A program made the translations under genes and the position numbers. Below are positions 4,641-11,364 of a stretch of 11,364 bases of DNA, one piece after another. Within the stretch, counting starts at the first letter, position 1; the number at the start of each line of letters is the position of its first letter. This DNA is from Phenylobacterium aquaticum. GTDB lineage: Bacteria; Pseudomonadota; Alphaproteobacteria; Caulobacterales; Caulobacteraceae. The stretch is from assembly GCF_947378715.1 (NCBI RefSeq), contig NZ_CANCLE010000133.1, positions 1 through 11,364 of the forward strand. Reading direction: 5' to 3'. The notes beneath the pieces were generated by a model that was not told the origin of the DNA, did not search any database, and saw only the letters and a program-made list of their open reading frames with translations.

Positions 4641-6308
4641 ATGGCACACCGTTTCGTCATCGCCGCCGTCCAGGCCAACCCCACCGTGGGGGCCATCGCC
4701 CGCAACGAGGCGCTCGCCCGTGAGCGCATGGCCCAGGCCCGCGCCGCCGGCGCTGACATCGCCCTGTTCTCCGAGCTGTTCCTCAATGGCTATCCGCCGG
4801 AAGACCTGGCGCTGAAGCCGGCCTTCTGGGCGGCCGGCAAGGCCGCCGTCGAACGGCTGGCGGCCGAGACCACCGCCGACTTCGCGGCTCTGGTGGGGGT
4901 GATCTGGCCGGCCGAGGGGCCGGGACGCCGCCCGCGCAATGCGCTCGCCTTCCTGGCAGACGGCAAGGTCCAGGGCGTGGCCTTCAAGTGCGACCTGCCC
5001 AACTATGGCGTCTTCGATGAGAAGCGGGTGTTCGAGCCCGGGACCGCGCCGGCCATCTTCGAATGGAAGGGCGTCAGGATCGGCGCGCCGATCTGCGAGG
5101 ACATCTGGAGCGACGCGGTCTGCGCCGACCTGAAGGCGCGCGGCGCCGAGATCCTTCTGGTTCCCAACGGCTCGCCCTTCCGCCGGCTGGCGGACAAGGA
5201 ACGCATGGAGGTGGCCACCGCCCGCGTCGCTGAGACCGGCCTGCCGATGGTCTATGTCAATGAGGTCGGCGGCCAGGACGAGCTGGTGTTCGACGGCGGC
5301 TCCTTCGCCCTGTCGGCGGCCGGCGATGTGGTCATGCGCCTGCCGATGTTCGAGGAAGCCCTGGCGCTGAGCGTCTGGGAAAAGGCGGAGGCCGGCTGGT
5401 CTTGTGTCGAGGCGCCGATGGGCGACTGGGTCACGGGCGCCGAGGAGGTCTATCGCGCCATGGTGCTGGGCCTGCGCGACTATGTGAACAAGTCCGGCTT
5501 CCCGGGCGTCCTGCTGGGGCTTTCCGGCGGGGTGGACTCGGCGATCGTCGCCGTGGTCGCCGCCGACGCGCTCGGGCCGGACCGAGTCCGCTGCTTCATG
5601 CTGCCGTCGCGCTACACCAGCCAGGACAGCCTGGACGACGCGGCGGGCTGCGCCGGGCGGCTGGGCGTGCGGCTGGACGAGATCGCCATCTCGCCGGCGG
5701 TCGACGCCTTCGCGGCCATGCTGACCCCGCTCTATGAGGGCAAGGCGCCGGACCTGACCGAAGAGAACATCCAGGCCCGGACCCGAGGCCTGTCGCTGAT
5801 GGCGCTCTCCAACAAGCTCGGCCTGATGCTGCTGACCACCGGCAACAAGTCGGAAATGGCCGTCGGCTACGCCACCCTCTATGGCGACATGTGCGGCGGC
5901 TACAATGTGCTCAAGGACATCTACAAGACCGATGTCTACGCCGTCTGCGCGTGGCGCAACGCCAACGATCCCTACGGCGTGGCGGCCAATCCGATCCCTG
6001 AGCGCATCCTGACCAAGGCCCCGTCGGCCGAGCTGCGGCCCGACCAGAAGGACCAGGACAGCCTGCCGGAATACGCCGAGCTGGATGCGATCCTGTTCGG
6101 CCTGGTGGAGGAGGAGGCGACCCTCGACGAGATCGTCGCCCGGGGCCACGCGCCCGAGACGGTCGAGCGGGTCCAGCGCCTGCTCTACGGCTCGGAATAT
6201 AAGCGCCGCCAGGCCGCACCCGGCGTCAAGATCGGGCCCCGCGCCTTCGGCCGTGACCGCCGCTATCCGATCGTCAACGGCTTCCGCGACGTGGTCAGCA
6301 AGGGCTAG
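4641..6308 (+). CDS. nadE: Glutamine-dependent NAD+ synthetase
   Basis: NadE performs the last step of NAD+ synthesis, amidating nicotinic acid adenine dinucleotide with ammonia released from glutamine and energy from ATP. The 555-residue protein has an N-terminal nitrilase-fold glutaminase domain with the catalytic triad E45 (LFSELFLNGYPPEDL), K116 (FKCDLPNYGVFDEKRVF) and C152 (ICEDIW). It also has a C-terminal synthetase domain with the PP-loop SGGVDS (295-300), TTGNKSEMAVGYATLYGD, and the substrate loop LTKAPSAELRPDQKDQDSLP. Length and order fit the two-domain family. The ATG at 4641 gives the expected N-terminus (MAHRFVIAAVQANPTVG). The only Shine-Dalgarno-like sequence, GCGAGG, is about 15 bases away. 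It lies downstream of the dksA terminator and may be transcribed together with the following lipoprotein gene. Confidence 0.96.
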   Translation: MAHRFVIAAVQANPTVGAIARNEALARERMAQARAAGADIALFSELFLNGYPPEDLALKPAFWAAGKAAVERLAAETTADFAALVGVIWPAEGPGRRPRNALAFLADGKVQGVAFKCDLPNYGVFDEKRVFEPGTAPAIFEWKGVRIGAPICEDIWSDAVCADLKARGAEILLVPNGSPFRRLADKERMEVATARVAETGLPMVYVNEVGGQDELVFDGGSFALSAAGDVVMRLPMFEEALALSVWEKAEAGWSCVEAPMGDWVTGAEEVYRAMVLGLRDYVNKSGFPGVLLGLSGGVDSAIVAVVAADALGPDRVRCFMLPSRYTSQDSLDDAAGCAGRLGVRLDEIAISPAVDAFAAMLTPLYEGKAPDLTEENIQARTRGLSLMALSNKLGLMLLTTGNKSEMAVGYATLYGDMCGGYNVLKDIYKTDVYAVCAWRNANDPYGVAANPIPERILTKAPSAELRPDQKDQDSLPEYAELDAILFGLVEEEATLDEIVARGHAPETVERVQRLLYGSEYKRRQAAPGVKIGPRAFGRDRRYPIVNGFRDVVSKG

Positions 6309-6372
6309 CTCGGCGGGCTTCGCAATTCGCAAGCTTGGCTGCTATCGTCCCGCCGCGATGGGAGAGATGAGT

Positions 6373-7347
6373 ATGCGTGGACGGATCACTGCGGGGCTTT
6401 TGACCTGCCTGCTGCTGCTCACCGGCTGCGCCACCACCGTGTCGATCAGCGCCCGCTTCCCCGCCCGCTATGCCGACACCGCCGACATCCGCCGCATCGC
6501 GGTGGGCGGCTTCAACGGCTTTGGCGGCCCCGAATTCCAGTCAGCCCTGCAGGCGGAGCTGTTCGCCGCCACCTTTGACGGCCAGCCCTATTTCACCGTC
6601 GTGGCCGCCGGTGGGCCGCTGGACCCGACCGGGGCCGGCGCATACGGCCGATCGGTCGGCGCCCAGGGCGTCATCTATGGCTCGGTCAGCACCGACTTCA
6701 ACACGTCGAACTACCAGGGCAGCGAGGATCGCTGCGTCGAGTGGAAAGACAAGAAGTGTAAGAAGTACAGGAGCTTCCCCATCCCCTGCTGGCGCCGCAC
6801 GGCGGACCTGATGGTGACGCCCAGCCTGGTGAACGTGGCCACCGGCCGAATCGTCTATTCGGCCCAGAAGCGCGCCAGCCGTAGCGCCTCCTGGTGCGCC
6901 AACCAGACCCCGTCCGGCAGCGACCTGGAACTGGTCAGCGGCGCCCAGCGGGAGATCCTGGACGACATCCGCCGCGACATCGCCCCGTTCAACACCACCC
7001 TGGACGCCACCCTCAAGACCCGGGGCGACGGCCTGTCGGCCGAACTCAAGTCGCAGTTCGCGGCGGCGGTGAAGGCGGCCTCTGCTGGAAACATGGGCCA
7101 GGCCTGCGACGGCTGGACGGCGGTCAACAAGGCCAGCCCGCGCAATCTCGACACCGTCTATGACCTCGGCGTCTGCGCTGAGAGCGGCGGCGACTATGCG
7201 GGCGCGCTGGTCCTCTATCGCCAGGCCCAGGGGCTGGCGACCGCGCCGGACAAGGACATCGCCGCGTCCATCGCCCGGGCCGACCAGCTGGCGGCCGCGC
7301 GGGCGGCCCTGGCCAAGACCAAGGCGGGCAAGCGCAGTCCGATCTAG
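6373..7347 (+). CDS. Outer-membrane lipoprotein, possible CsgG/LpoB-like N-terminus and TPR-like C-terminus
   Basis: I do not recognise a named gene. The 324-residue product starts with a lipoprotein signal (MRGRITAGLLTCLLLLTGC, lipobox L16-T-G-C19); Ala at +2 suggests outer-membrane sorting. The next 150 residues (RRIAVGGFNGFGGPEFQSALQAEL..., AYGRSVGAQGVIYGSVS) resemble the CsgG/LpoB type of periplasmic alpha-beta domain. They are interrupted by a cysteine- and lysine-rich insert (C at about 118, 126, 136 and 173). The C-terminal part (AAVKAASAGNMGQACDGWTAVNKASPRNLDTVYDLGVCAESGGDYAGALVLYRQAQ) looks like one or two TPR-like helix pairs. ATG at 6373 is chosen because GGAGAG sits six bases upstream; ATGs at 6358 and 6367 have no such spacing. 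It follows nadE by 64 bases. Confidence 0.78.
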   Translation: MRGRITAGLLTCLLLLTGCATTVSISARFPARYADTADIRRIAVGGFNGFGGPEFQSALQAELFAATFDGQPYFTVVAAGGPLDPTGAGAYGRSVGAQGVIYGSVSTDFNTSNYQGSEDRCVEWKDKKCKKYRSFPIPCWRRTADLMVTPSLVNVATGRIVYSAQKRASRSASWCANQTPSGSDLELVSGAQREILDDIRRDIAPFNTTLDATLKTRGDGLSAELKSQFAAAVKAASAGNMGQACDGWTAVNKASPRNLDTVYDLGVCAESGGDYAGALVLYRQAQGLATAPDKDIAASIARADQLAAARAALAKTKAGKRSPI

Positions 7348-7362
7348 GCCCGGGGATTGCAG

Positions 7363-7887
7363 ATGTTAATTCCGGCCACCATCTCAGATTCCCGACCCAA
7401 GGCGATGTTGAGAGCGGCTGGTTCTCTGGCAGTCCTGCTCGCTTGCGGCTTCGTGTTTATGGTTGGCGGCCGTGGTGGCCAGTTCATTGGCCTTGGCGCT
7501 GGTGCGTTCGGCCTGTGTTCGGTGGTCGCTAACCTCTGGACGGCTTGGAGGCCTGGGGCGGTTCTGTTGACGCCAATCGGGCTGGAGGTGAACCGGCCGT
7601 GGAAACAGGTCAGCCTCGCCTGGAAGGACGTCGCGACTGTTTCGGTGTGCAAATCCCGGCTTGCAGGAGAACTCGTGATGGCCCCTCTCAACGGGCTGGA
7701 ATGGGTTGAGGTCCAACGCCGTGAAGGTGGACCTCCCATTCTGGTCATCGGGAGCGAACTGGGCGCGAAAGCTTTGACCGCCCTCATTGCTGATGCGCGG
7801 ACTGAGTGGCTGGCTCAGGAGCGCACGATCTTTTCGGAGGAGCCCCTCCACGCGACGCCAGACCGCGCCCCTTCGAGTCCCGTTTAG
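7363..7887 (+). CDS. Hypothetical two-TM membrane protein with PH-like C-terminal domain
   Basis: The product is 174 residues from the ATG at 7363, which has a GGGG run seven bases upstream; a TTG at 7357 is an alternative. It has two hydrophobic segments (about 17-36 and 41-62) and then a region (VLLTPIGLEVNRPWKQVSLAWKDVATVSV...WVEVQRREGGPPILVIG) that resembles the bacterial PH-like or STM3941-type domains fused to paired TM helices. Function is unknown. Three hand-counted 60-base rows in the gene have 57-62% G+C, against 77% in one row of the nearby Ig-like lipoprotein, so the composition differs from neighbours and may point to acquisition. Its TAG overlaps the TAA of the convergent LOG-family gene within 7884-7887. 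Confidence 0.68.
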   Translation: MLIPATISDSRPKAMLRAAGSLAVLLACGFVFMVGGRGGQFIGLGAGAFGLCSVVANLWTAWRPGAVLLTPIGLEVNRPWKQVSLAWKDVATVSVCKSRLAGELVMAPLNGLEWVEVQRREGGPPILVIGSELGAKALTALIADARTEWLAQERTIFSEEPLHATPDRAPSSPV

Positions 7888-8486
7888 GTCAGGGTCGCGA
7901 CGTCCGGGGCCATGGCGTGGACCTTGCCGGGGCCGCGCAGGAGGGCGGGGACCACGTCCTCGATTCGCTCGACCGTCACCCAACTCTCCATGAATTCCGG
8001 GGGGGTGAGCTTGTGGTCGACCGTGTGCTGGAAGAGGGCGAACAGCGGCTCCCAGAAGCCGTTCGGGCTCCAGAACACCACCGGCTTGGCGTGCAGGTCG
8101 AGCCGGCGCCAGGACAGGAGCTCGACGATCTCCTCCAGGGTGCCGACCCCGCCGGGCAGGACCACGAAGCCGTCGGAGCGCTCGAACATCATCTGCTTGC
8201 GCTCGTGCATGGAGGTGACGACCACAGTCTCCACCACGTCGAGCCGGCGTTCCTTGACCTTCAGGAACTCGGGAATGATCCCCAGCACCTTGCCGCCGGC
8301 CTCGTGGGCGGCGACCGCGCAGGCGCCCATCAGGCCGACGCCGCCTCCGCCATAGATCAGCGCCAGCTTGGCCGCGGCCAGCGCCCGACCGAGATCGGCG
8401 GCGGCGGTGAGGAAGGCCGGCTCGGCCGCATCGGCGGAACCGCAGAACACGCAGACGGACGTAAGGGGGGCGGGGTCGTGCCCCAT
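7884..8486 (-). CDS. LOG-family protein (TIGR00730 type, nucleotide 5'-monophosphate phosphoribohydrolase)
   Basis: The 200-residue protein carries the LOG signature: a Rossmann-like start (SVCVFCGS), YGGGGVGLMG (45-54), MHERKQMMF (93-101) with the conserved R and K, and PGGVGTLEE (111-119). Members cleave nucleoside 5'-monophosphates at the glycosidic bond. Plant LOG makes active cytokinins this way, while bacterial relatives act in purine or pyrimidine nucleotide turnover. The substrate cannot be told here. ATG at 8486 has GGAG eight bases upstream. The gene is head-to-head with the Ig-like lipoprotein gene across 95 bases and tail-to-tail with the PH-like membrane protein, with which it shares stop-codon bases. 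Confidence 0.93.
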   Translation of the reverse strand: MGHDPAPLTSVCVFCGSADAAEPAFLTAAADLGRALAAAKLALIYGGGGVGLMGACAVAAHEAGGKVLGIIPEFLKVKERRLDVVETVVVTSMHERKQMMFERSDGFVVLPGGVGTLEEIVELLSWRRLDLHAKPVVFWSPNGFWEPLFALFQHTVDHKLTPPEFMESWVTVERIEDVVPALLRGPGKVHAMAPDVATLT

Positions 8487-8581
8487 ATGGCAGGCTCCAG
8501 GAGAATCAGGACGCGCCGCTTGAAGACCGGCGTGGAAGGATCAGATTAGCTAGGACTTGGGTTAAGGAGTTTCAACCAACC

Positions 8582-9364
8582 GTGTCGTCTCTGCGCGCTC
8601 CTATTGTCGCGGTCCTGTCCGGGGCCTGCGCCCTGTTGGCCGCCTGCGGCGCGCGCCCGACGCCGAGCGCGGTTCCCGCCAGCGAGAGCCAGGTCGGCGC
8701 CGGCTATCTGACCCCGCCGGCGGTCTCCGACATCGTCCTGGCCGGGGGCCAGATGCTGATGTCCGGCACGGCCGCGCCCCTGGCCCGGGTCCGCCTGGCC
8801 ACCCCCACCGGCGAGACCAGCCTGGCCACCGCCGATGCCGCTGGCCTGTGGCGGCTGTCAGCGCCCGCCCAGCCGAGCACGGCGCTCTATGGCCTGTCCC
8901 AGACGGCGGGCGACCGTACGGTTCAGGCCGAGGGCTATGTGATGGTCACGCCCTCCGGGGCGGGTTTCCTGCTCAGGGCCGGGGCCGGGGCGGTCCGCCT
9001 GGGCCGGCCGCCGCAGCAGGGGATCACCGCCGTCGATTTCGACCGCGAGGGCGCCACGGTCATCTCCGGCCGCGCACCGGCCGGCGCCAGTCTCAGCGCC
9101 TGGGTCGACGGGCGCCGGGCGGCCGAGGCCAGGGCCGACGCGACCGGCGCCTTCTCCCTGTCGCTCAACGCTCCCCTGCGGCCCGGTGGCCATGACGTGA
9201 AGGTGTTTGGCGATTCCGTGGACAGCCGCATCGCCTTCAGCGCCGCCCAGGCCCAGCCCCTGGTCAGCGGACCGTTCCGGGTCGAGCCGACGCCGGGCGG
9301 GGTGAGGGTCGACTGGATCACCCCGGGCGGCGGCGTCCAGTCCACCGTCGTCGCCGCCTCCTAG
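8582..9364 (+). CDS. Lipoprotein with two Ig-like (Big-type) repeats, function unknown
   Basis: The 260-residue product starts at a GTG preceded by AAGGAG (12 bases away, longer than ideal). It has a lipoprotein signal peptide ending in L19-A-A-C22. The mature part holds two similar segments, SGTAAPLARVRLATPTGETS... (61-92) and SGRAPAGASLSAWVDGRRAA... (162-193). Both follow SG-x-A...A...G...A-x-ADA-x-G and end in a hydrophobic strand, the usual pattern of bacterial Ig-like or carboxypeptidase-regulatory-like beta domains. The protein is probably anchored in the cell envelope and binds a partner or polymer, but there is no evidence for which one. It lies 45 bases upstream of the ABC transporter gene in the same direction. 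An imperfect -10-like GCTAGGAC is at 8549-8556. Confidence 0.8.
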   Translation: MSSLRAPIVAVLSGACALLAACGARPTPSAVPASESQVGAGYLTPPAVSDIVLAGGQMLMSGTAAPLARVRLATPTGETSLATADAAGLWRLSAPAQPSTALYGLSQTAGDRTVQAEGYVMVTPSGAGFLLRAGAGAVRLGRPPQQGITAVDFDREGATVISGRAPAGASLSAWVDGRRAAEARADATGAFSLSLNAPLRPGGHDVKVFGDSVDSRIAFSAAQAQPLVSGPFRVEPTPGGVRVDWITPGGGVQSTVVAAS

Positions 9365-9409
9365 CCTACCCCCGTCACAACCGCCCCACGGGGCAGGAAG
9401 ATTCCTCAG

Positions 9410-11260
9410 TTGGCATTTCATCACGCGCATGGCGGCGGCGGCCGGTTCCAGGCCCCGGAGGCCACAGCCCCGGCCGAGCAGGCCTTTGGCTTCTGGCGAT
9501 CGATGTCCGAGCTCGCCGGGTTGGTGATGCGCTCGGGCGCCGCCGGTCTGCGCTGGCGTCTGCCCCTGGCGCTGGGGCTGGTGTTCCTGGGCAAGCTGGC
9601 CGGGGTCTGGGCGCCGGTGATGCTGGGCGACGCGATCAACACGCTGGCGCCGGCCAAGGGCGAGACCCTGAAGCTCGGCGCGGACTTCGTCACCCTGGCG
9701 CTCGCCTTCGCGGGCTTCCGCCTGATCTCGGCCTGCGCGCCCTTCGCCCGCGACGTGGTCTTCACGCCGGTGTCGCAACAGACCATGGCCAAGGCGGCGG
9801 TGGAGACCTTCGCCCATTCCCTGTCCCTGTCGCTCGACTTCCACCAGGGCAAGCAGACCGGAACCCTGGCGCGGATCATCGACCGTGGCTCGCGCTCCAC
9901 CGACTTCCTGCTGCGGAGCGTGGTGTTCAACCTGGGGCCCACGGCCATCGAACTGGTCATGGCGATGATCGTCATGGTCACCCGCCTGGACTGGCGGTTC
10001 GCAGTGACGGCGCTGGCGACCATCGTCGTCTATACGGTCGCCACCTTCCGGATCACCGACTGGCGGCTGTCGCACCGCCGCCGGCTGAACGAGACCGACA
10101 ACCGCGCCGCCGGGGTTTCGGTCGACGCCATGATCAATTTCGAGACGGTGAAGACCTTCGGGGCCGAGACCCGCACGGTCGGCCGCTACGAAGGGGCGAT
10201 GGACGACTATGTCCAGGCCTCGGTCCAGGCCAATGTCTCGCTGTCCATGCTCAACGCCGCCCAGGCGGTGGTGCTGAACGCCGGCCTCGGCCTCATGGCG
10301 GTGATGGCGGGGCTGGAGGTGATCCATGGCCACATGCGGATCGGCGACGTCACCACGGCCATCCTGCTGCTGACCGGCATCTATGGTCCGCTGAACATGC
10401 TGGGCTTCAATTATCGTGAAATCCGCCAGGCCTTCATCGACATGGAGCAGATGGTCGGCCTGACCTCGCTGAAGCCGGACATCACCGATTCCGCCGCCGC
10501 CCGCGACCTGCCGCCGGCCAGCGGGAAGGGGGCCGAGCTGACCTTCCGAGATGTCGACTTCCGCCATGACGCGCGGTCCAGCGGGCTCCTGGGGGTCAGC
10601 TTCGTCGCCCCGCCGGGCACGACCACGGCCCTGGTCGGTCCGTCCGGGGCCGGCAAGACCACGGCGGTGCGCCTGGCCCTGCGCCTGCTGGACCCGCAAT
10701 CGGGCCAGGTGATCCTGGATGGGGTCGATCTGCGCGACGTGCGTCAGGCCACCCTGCGCCGCGCCGTGGCCCTGGTGCCCCAGGACGTGGCCCTGTTCAA
10801 CGACACCCTGTTCGCCAACATCGCCTTTGGCCGTCCCGAGTCCGCCCCCGAAGCCGTGCGCGCGGCGGCGGAGGCGGCCGAGCTGGGCGCCTTCATCGAC
10901 GGCCTGCCCAACGGGCTCGGGACGATGGTCGGCGAACGCGGCCTGAAGCTGTCGGGCGGCGAGCGCCAGAGGGTCGGCATCGCCCGCGCCCTGTTGGCCG
11001 AGCCCCGCCTGCTGATCCTGGACGAGGCCACCAGCGCCCTGGACGGCCGGACGGAGGAGGCGATCCAGGCCACCCTGCGCAAGGTCCGCGAGGGCCGCAC
11101 GACCCTGGTGGTGGCCCACCGGCTGTCGACCATCGTCGACGCCGACCAGATCCTGGTCCTGCGCCGGGGCAAGATCGTCGAGCGCGGGACCCATGCCGAG
11201 TTGCTCGACAAGGCTGGCGAGTACGCCGCCCTGTGGCGCCGCCAGACCCGCGCGCACTGA
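9410..11260 (+). CDS. Atm1/HMT1-type ABC half-transporter (permease fused to ATPase)
   Basis: The 616-residue protein joins a six-helix exporter domain (about 45-340) to one ATPase domain (about 372-610) and should work as an inner-membrane homodimer. The ATPase motifs are complete: Walker A GPSGAGKTT (410-418), Q-loop Q458, signature LSGGERQ (514-520), Walker B LLILDEA (534-540), D-loop SALD (542-545) and H570. NFETVKTF (243-250), PLNMLGFNYREIRQAFIDMEQM and the half-size layout point to the ABCB7/Atm1/HMT1 branch, which exports glutathione-linked sulfur species or heavy-metal conjugates. The substrate is inferred from the family. TTG at 9410 is taken as the start because AGGAAG lies nine bases upstream. 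The first in-frame ATG (9503) would drop 31 residues, including an HHAHGGGG motif. Confidence 0.92.
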   Translation: MAFHHAHGGGGRFQAPEATAPAEQAFGFWRSMSELAGLVMRSGAAGLRWRLPLALGLVFLGKLAGVWAPVMLGDAINTLAPAKGETLKLGADFVTLALAFAGFRLISACAPFARDVVFTPVSQQTMAKAAVETFAHSLSLSLDFHQGKQTGTLARIIDRGSRSTDFLLRSVVFNLGPTAIELVMAMIVMVTRLDWRFAVTALATIVVYTVATFRITDWRLSHRRRLNETDNRAAGVSVDAMINFETVKTFGAETRTVGRYEGAMDDYVQASVQANVSLSMLNAAQAVVLNAGLGLMAVMAGLEVIHGHMRIGDVTTAILLLTGIYGPLNMLGFNYREIRQAFIDMEQMVGLTSLKPDITDSAAARDLPPASGKGAELTFRDVDFRHDARSSGLLGVSFVAPPGTTTALVGPSGAGKTTAVRLALRLLDPQSGQVILDGVDLRDVRQATLRRAVALVPQDVALFNDTLFANIAFGRPESAPEAVRAAAEAAELGAFIDGLPNGLGTMVGERGLKLSGGERQRVGIARALLAEPRLLILDEATSALDGRTEEAIQATLRKVREGRTTLVVAHRLSTIVDADQILVLRRGKIVERGTHAELLDKAGEYAALWRRQTRAH

Positions 11261-11273
11261 CCCCCCGCGAGGC

Positions 11274-11364
11274 CTATTCGGCGGCGTTGGACAGGTCGCC
11301 GTGCACGGCCGGCGCGGCGGGCGGCTTGCGCCGCTTCAGTCCGACCTTCTCGAACAGCCAGGCG
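11274..11364 (-). CDS. C-terminal tail of an unrecognised protein (5' end outside window)
   Basis: On the minus strand a frame open from the window edge ends at TAG (11276-11274). The visible tail reads WLFEKVGLKRRKPP followed by AAPAVHGDLSNAAE, an amphipathic or basic stretch and then a short Ala/Pro-rich end. This could be the cytosolic tail of a membrane protein, but nothing identifies the family. It is convergent with the ABC transporter gene, whose stop is 13 bases away. No terminator is visible between them. Confidence 0.55.
   Translation of the reverse strand, partial: AWLFEKVGLKRRKPPAAPAVHGDLSNAAE

Noticed and set aside
4479..6332. 617-codon open frame on the minus strand opposite nadE
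   Set aside because: It is a mirror of the nadE codon pattern, has no recognisable motifs, and runs through the dksA terminator.
6311..6340. Inverted repeat GCTTCGCAATTCGCAAGC after nadE as a terminator
   Set aside because: The arms are similar but do not pair beyond three bases when aligned as a palindrome, and there is no T-run.
7357..7887. The lower-GC membrane protein gene as a mobile element or toxin-antitoxin component
   Set aside because: No transposase, flanking repeats or partner gene are visible. The protein looks like a two-TM/PH-like hypothetical and only the composition is unusual.
8858..11257. 799-codon open frame on the minus strand opposite the ABC transporter
   Set aside because: It is antisense to a gene with every ABC motif intact. 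Its translation is low-complexity (Gln, Gly, Asp and His rich) with no domain, as expected from codon bias in GC-rich DNA.

Overview
The window is GC-rich DNA that reads like a chromosome segment of a stalked-bacterium relative (Alphaproteobacteria, Caulobacterales; Caulobacter or Phenylobacterium-like). The main grounds are the divergent flgI/fliX pair with a FlbY-like gene. FliX is characteristic of the Caulobacter-type flagellar hierarchy. The fliX-flgI gap also carries a sigma-54 promoter, an FlbD-type ftr element and a CtrA box. Almost every gene here looks like core chromosome. I found no insertion sequence, phage gene, tRNA, rRNA or CRISPR array.

Layout. (1) 1-252: 3' end of an ABC-F ATPase on the plus strand, converging on and overlapping a minus-strand riboflavin operon. 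(2) 203-1450, minus: a predicted promoter, a complete FMN riboswitch, ribH2 (lumazine synthase) and a PaaI-type thioesterase, the last two joined by a TGATG stop/start overlap. (3) 1479-3415, minus: flagellar operon flgI (P-ring), flgJ/cheL (rod-binding) and flbY (FlgN-like), with overlapping junctions and a sigma-54 promoter. (4) 3577-4008, plus: fliX, divergent from flgI. (5) 4109-4571, plus: dksA with its own promoter, a 5'-leader hairpin and a terminator. (6) 4641-7347, plus: nadE (glutamine-dependent NAD+ synthetase), then a cysteine-containing lipoprotein. (7) 7363-7887, plus: a lower-GC two-TM protein with a PH-like C-terminus, ending tail-to-tail on a LOG-family nucleotide hydrolase (7884-8486, minus). 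(8) 8582-11260, plus: an Ig-like-repeat lipoprotein and an Atm1/HMT1-type ABC half-transporter. (9) 11274-11364, minus: tail of an unrecognised gene.

How the parts work together. FliX regulates the activator FlbD in Caulobacter. The shared flgI-fliX region has a layout in which CtrA would drive fliX early and FlbD plus sigma-54 would drive flgI later. A single FlbD site lies about 100 bp upstream of the flgI start and beside the CtrA box of fliX. In the riboflavin operon, the strand that closes the FMN aptamer can pair instead with the loop of a hairpin that hides the ribH2 ribosome binding site. This suggests translational shut-off when FMN is plentiful, with the thioesterase brought along by coupling. 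I do not see a wholly new system; the strongest items for follow-up are the riboswitch switching geometry and the bidirectional flagellar control region.
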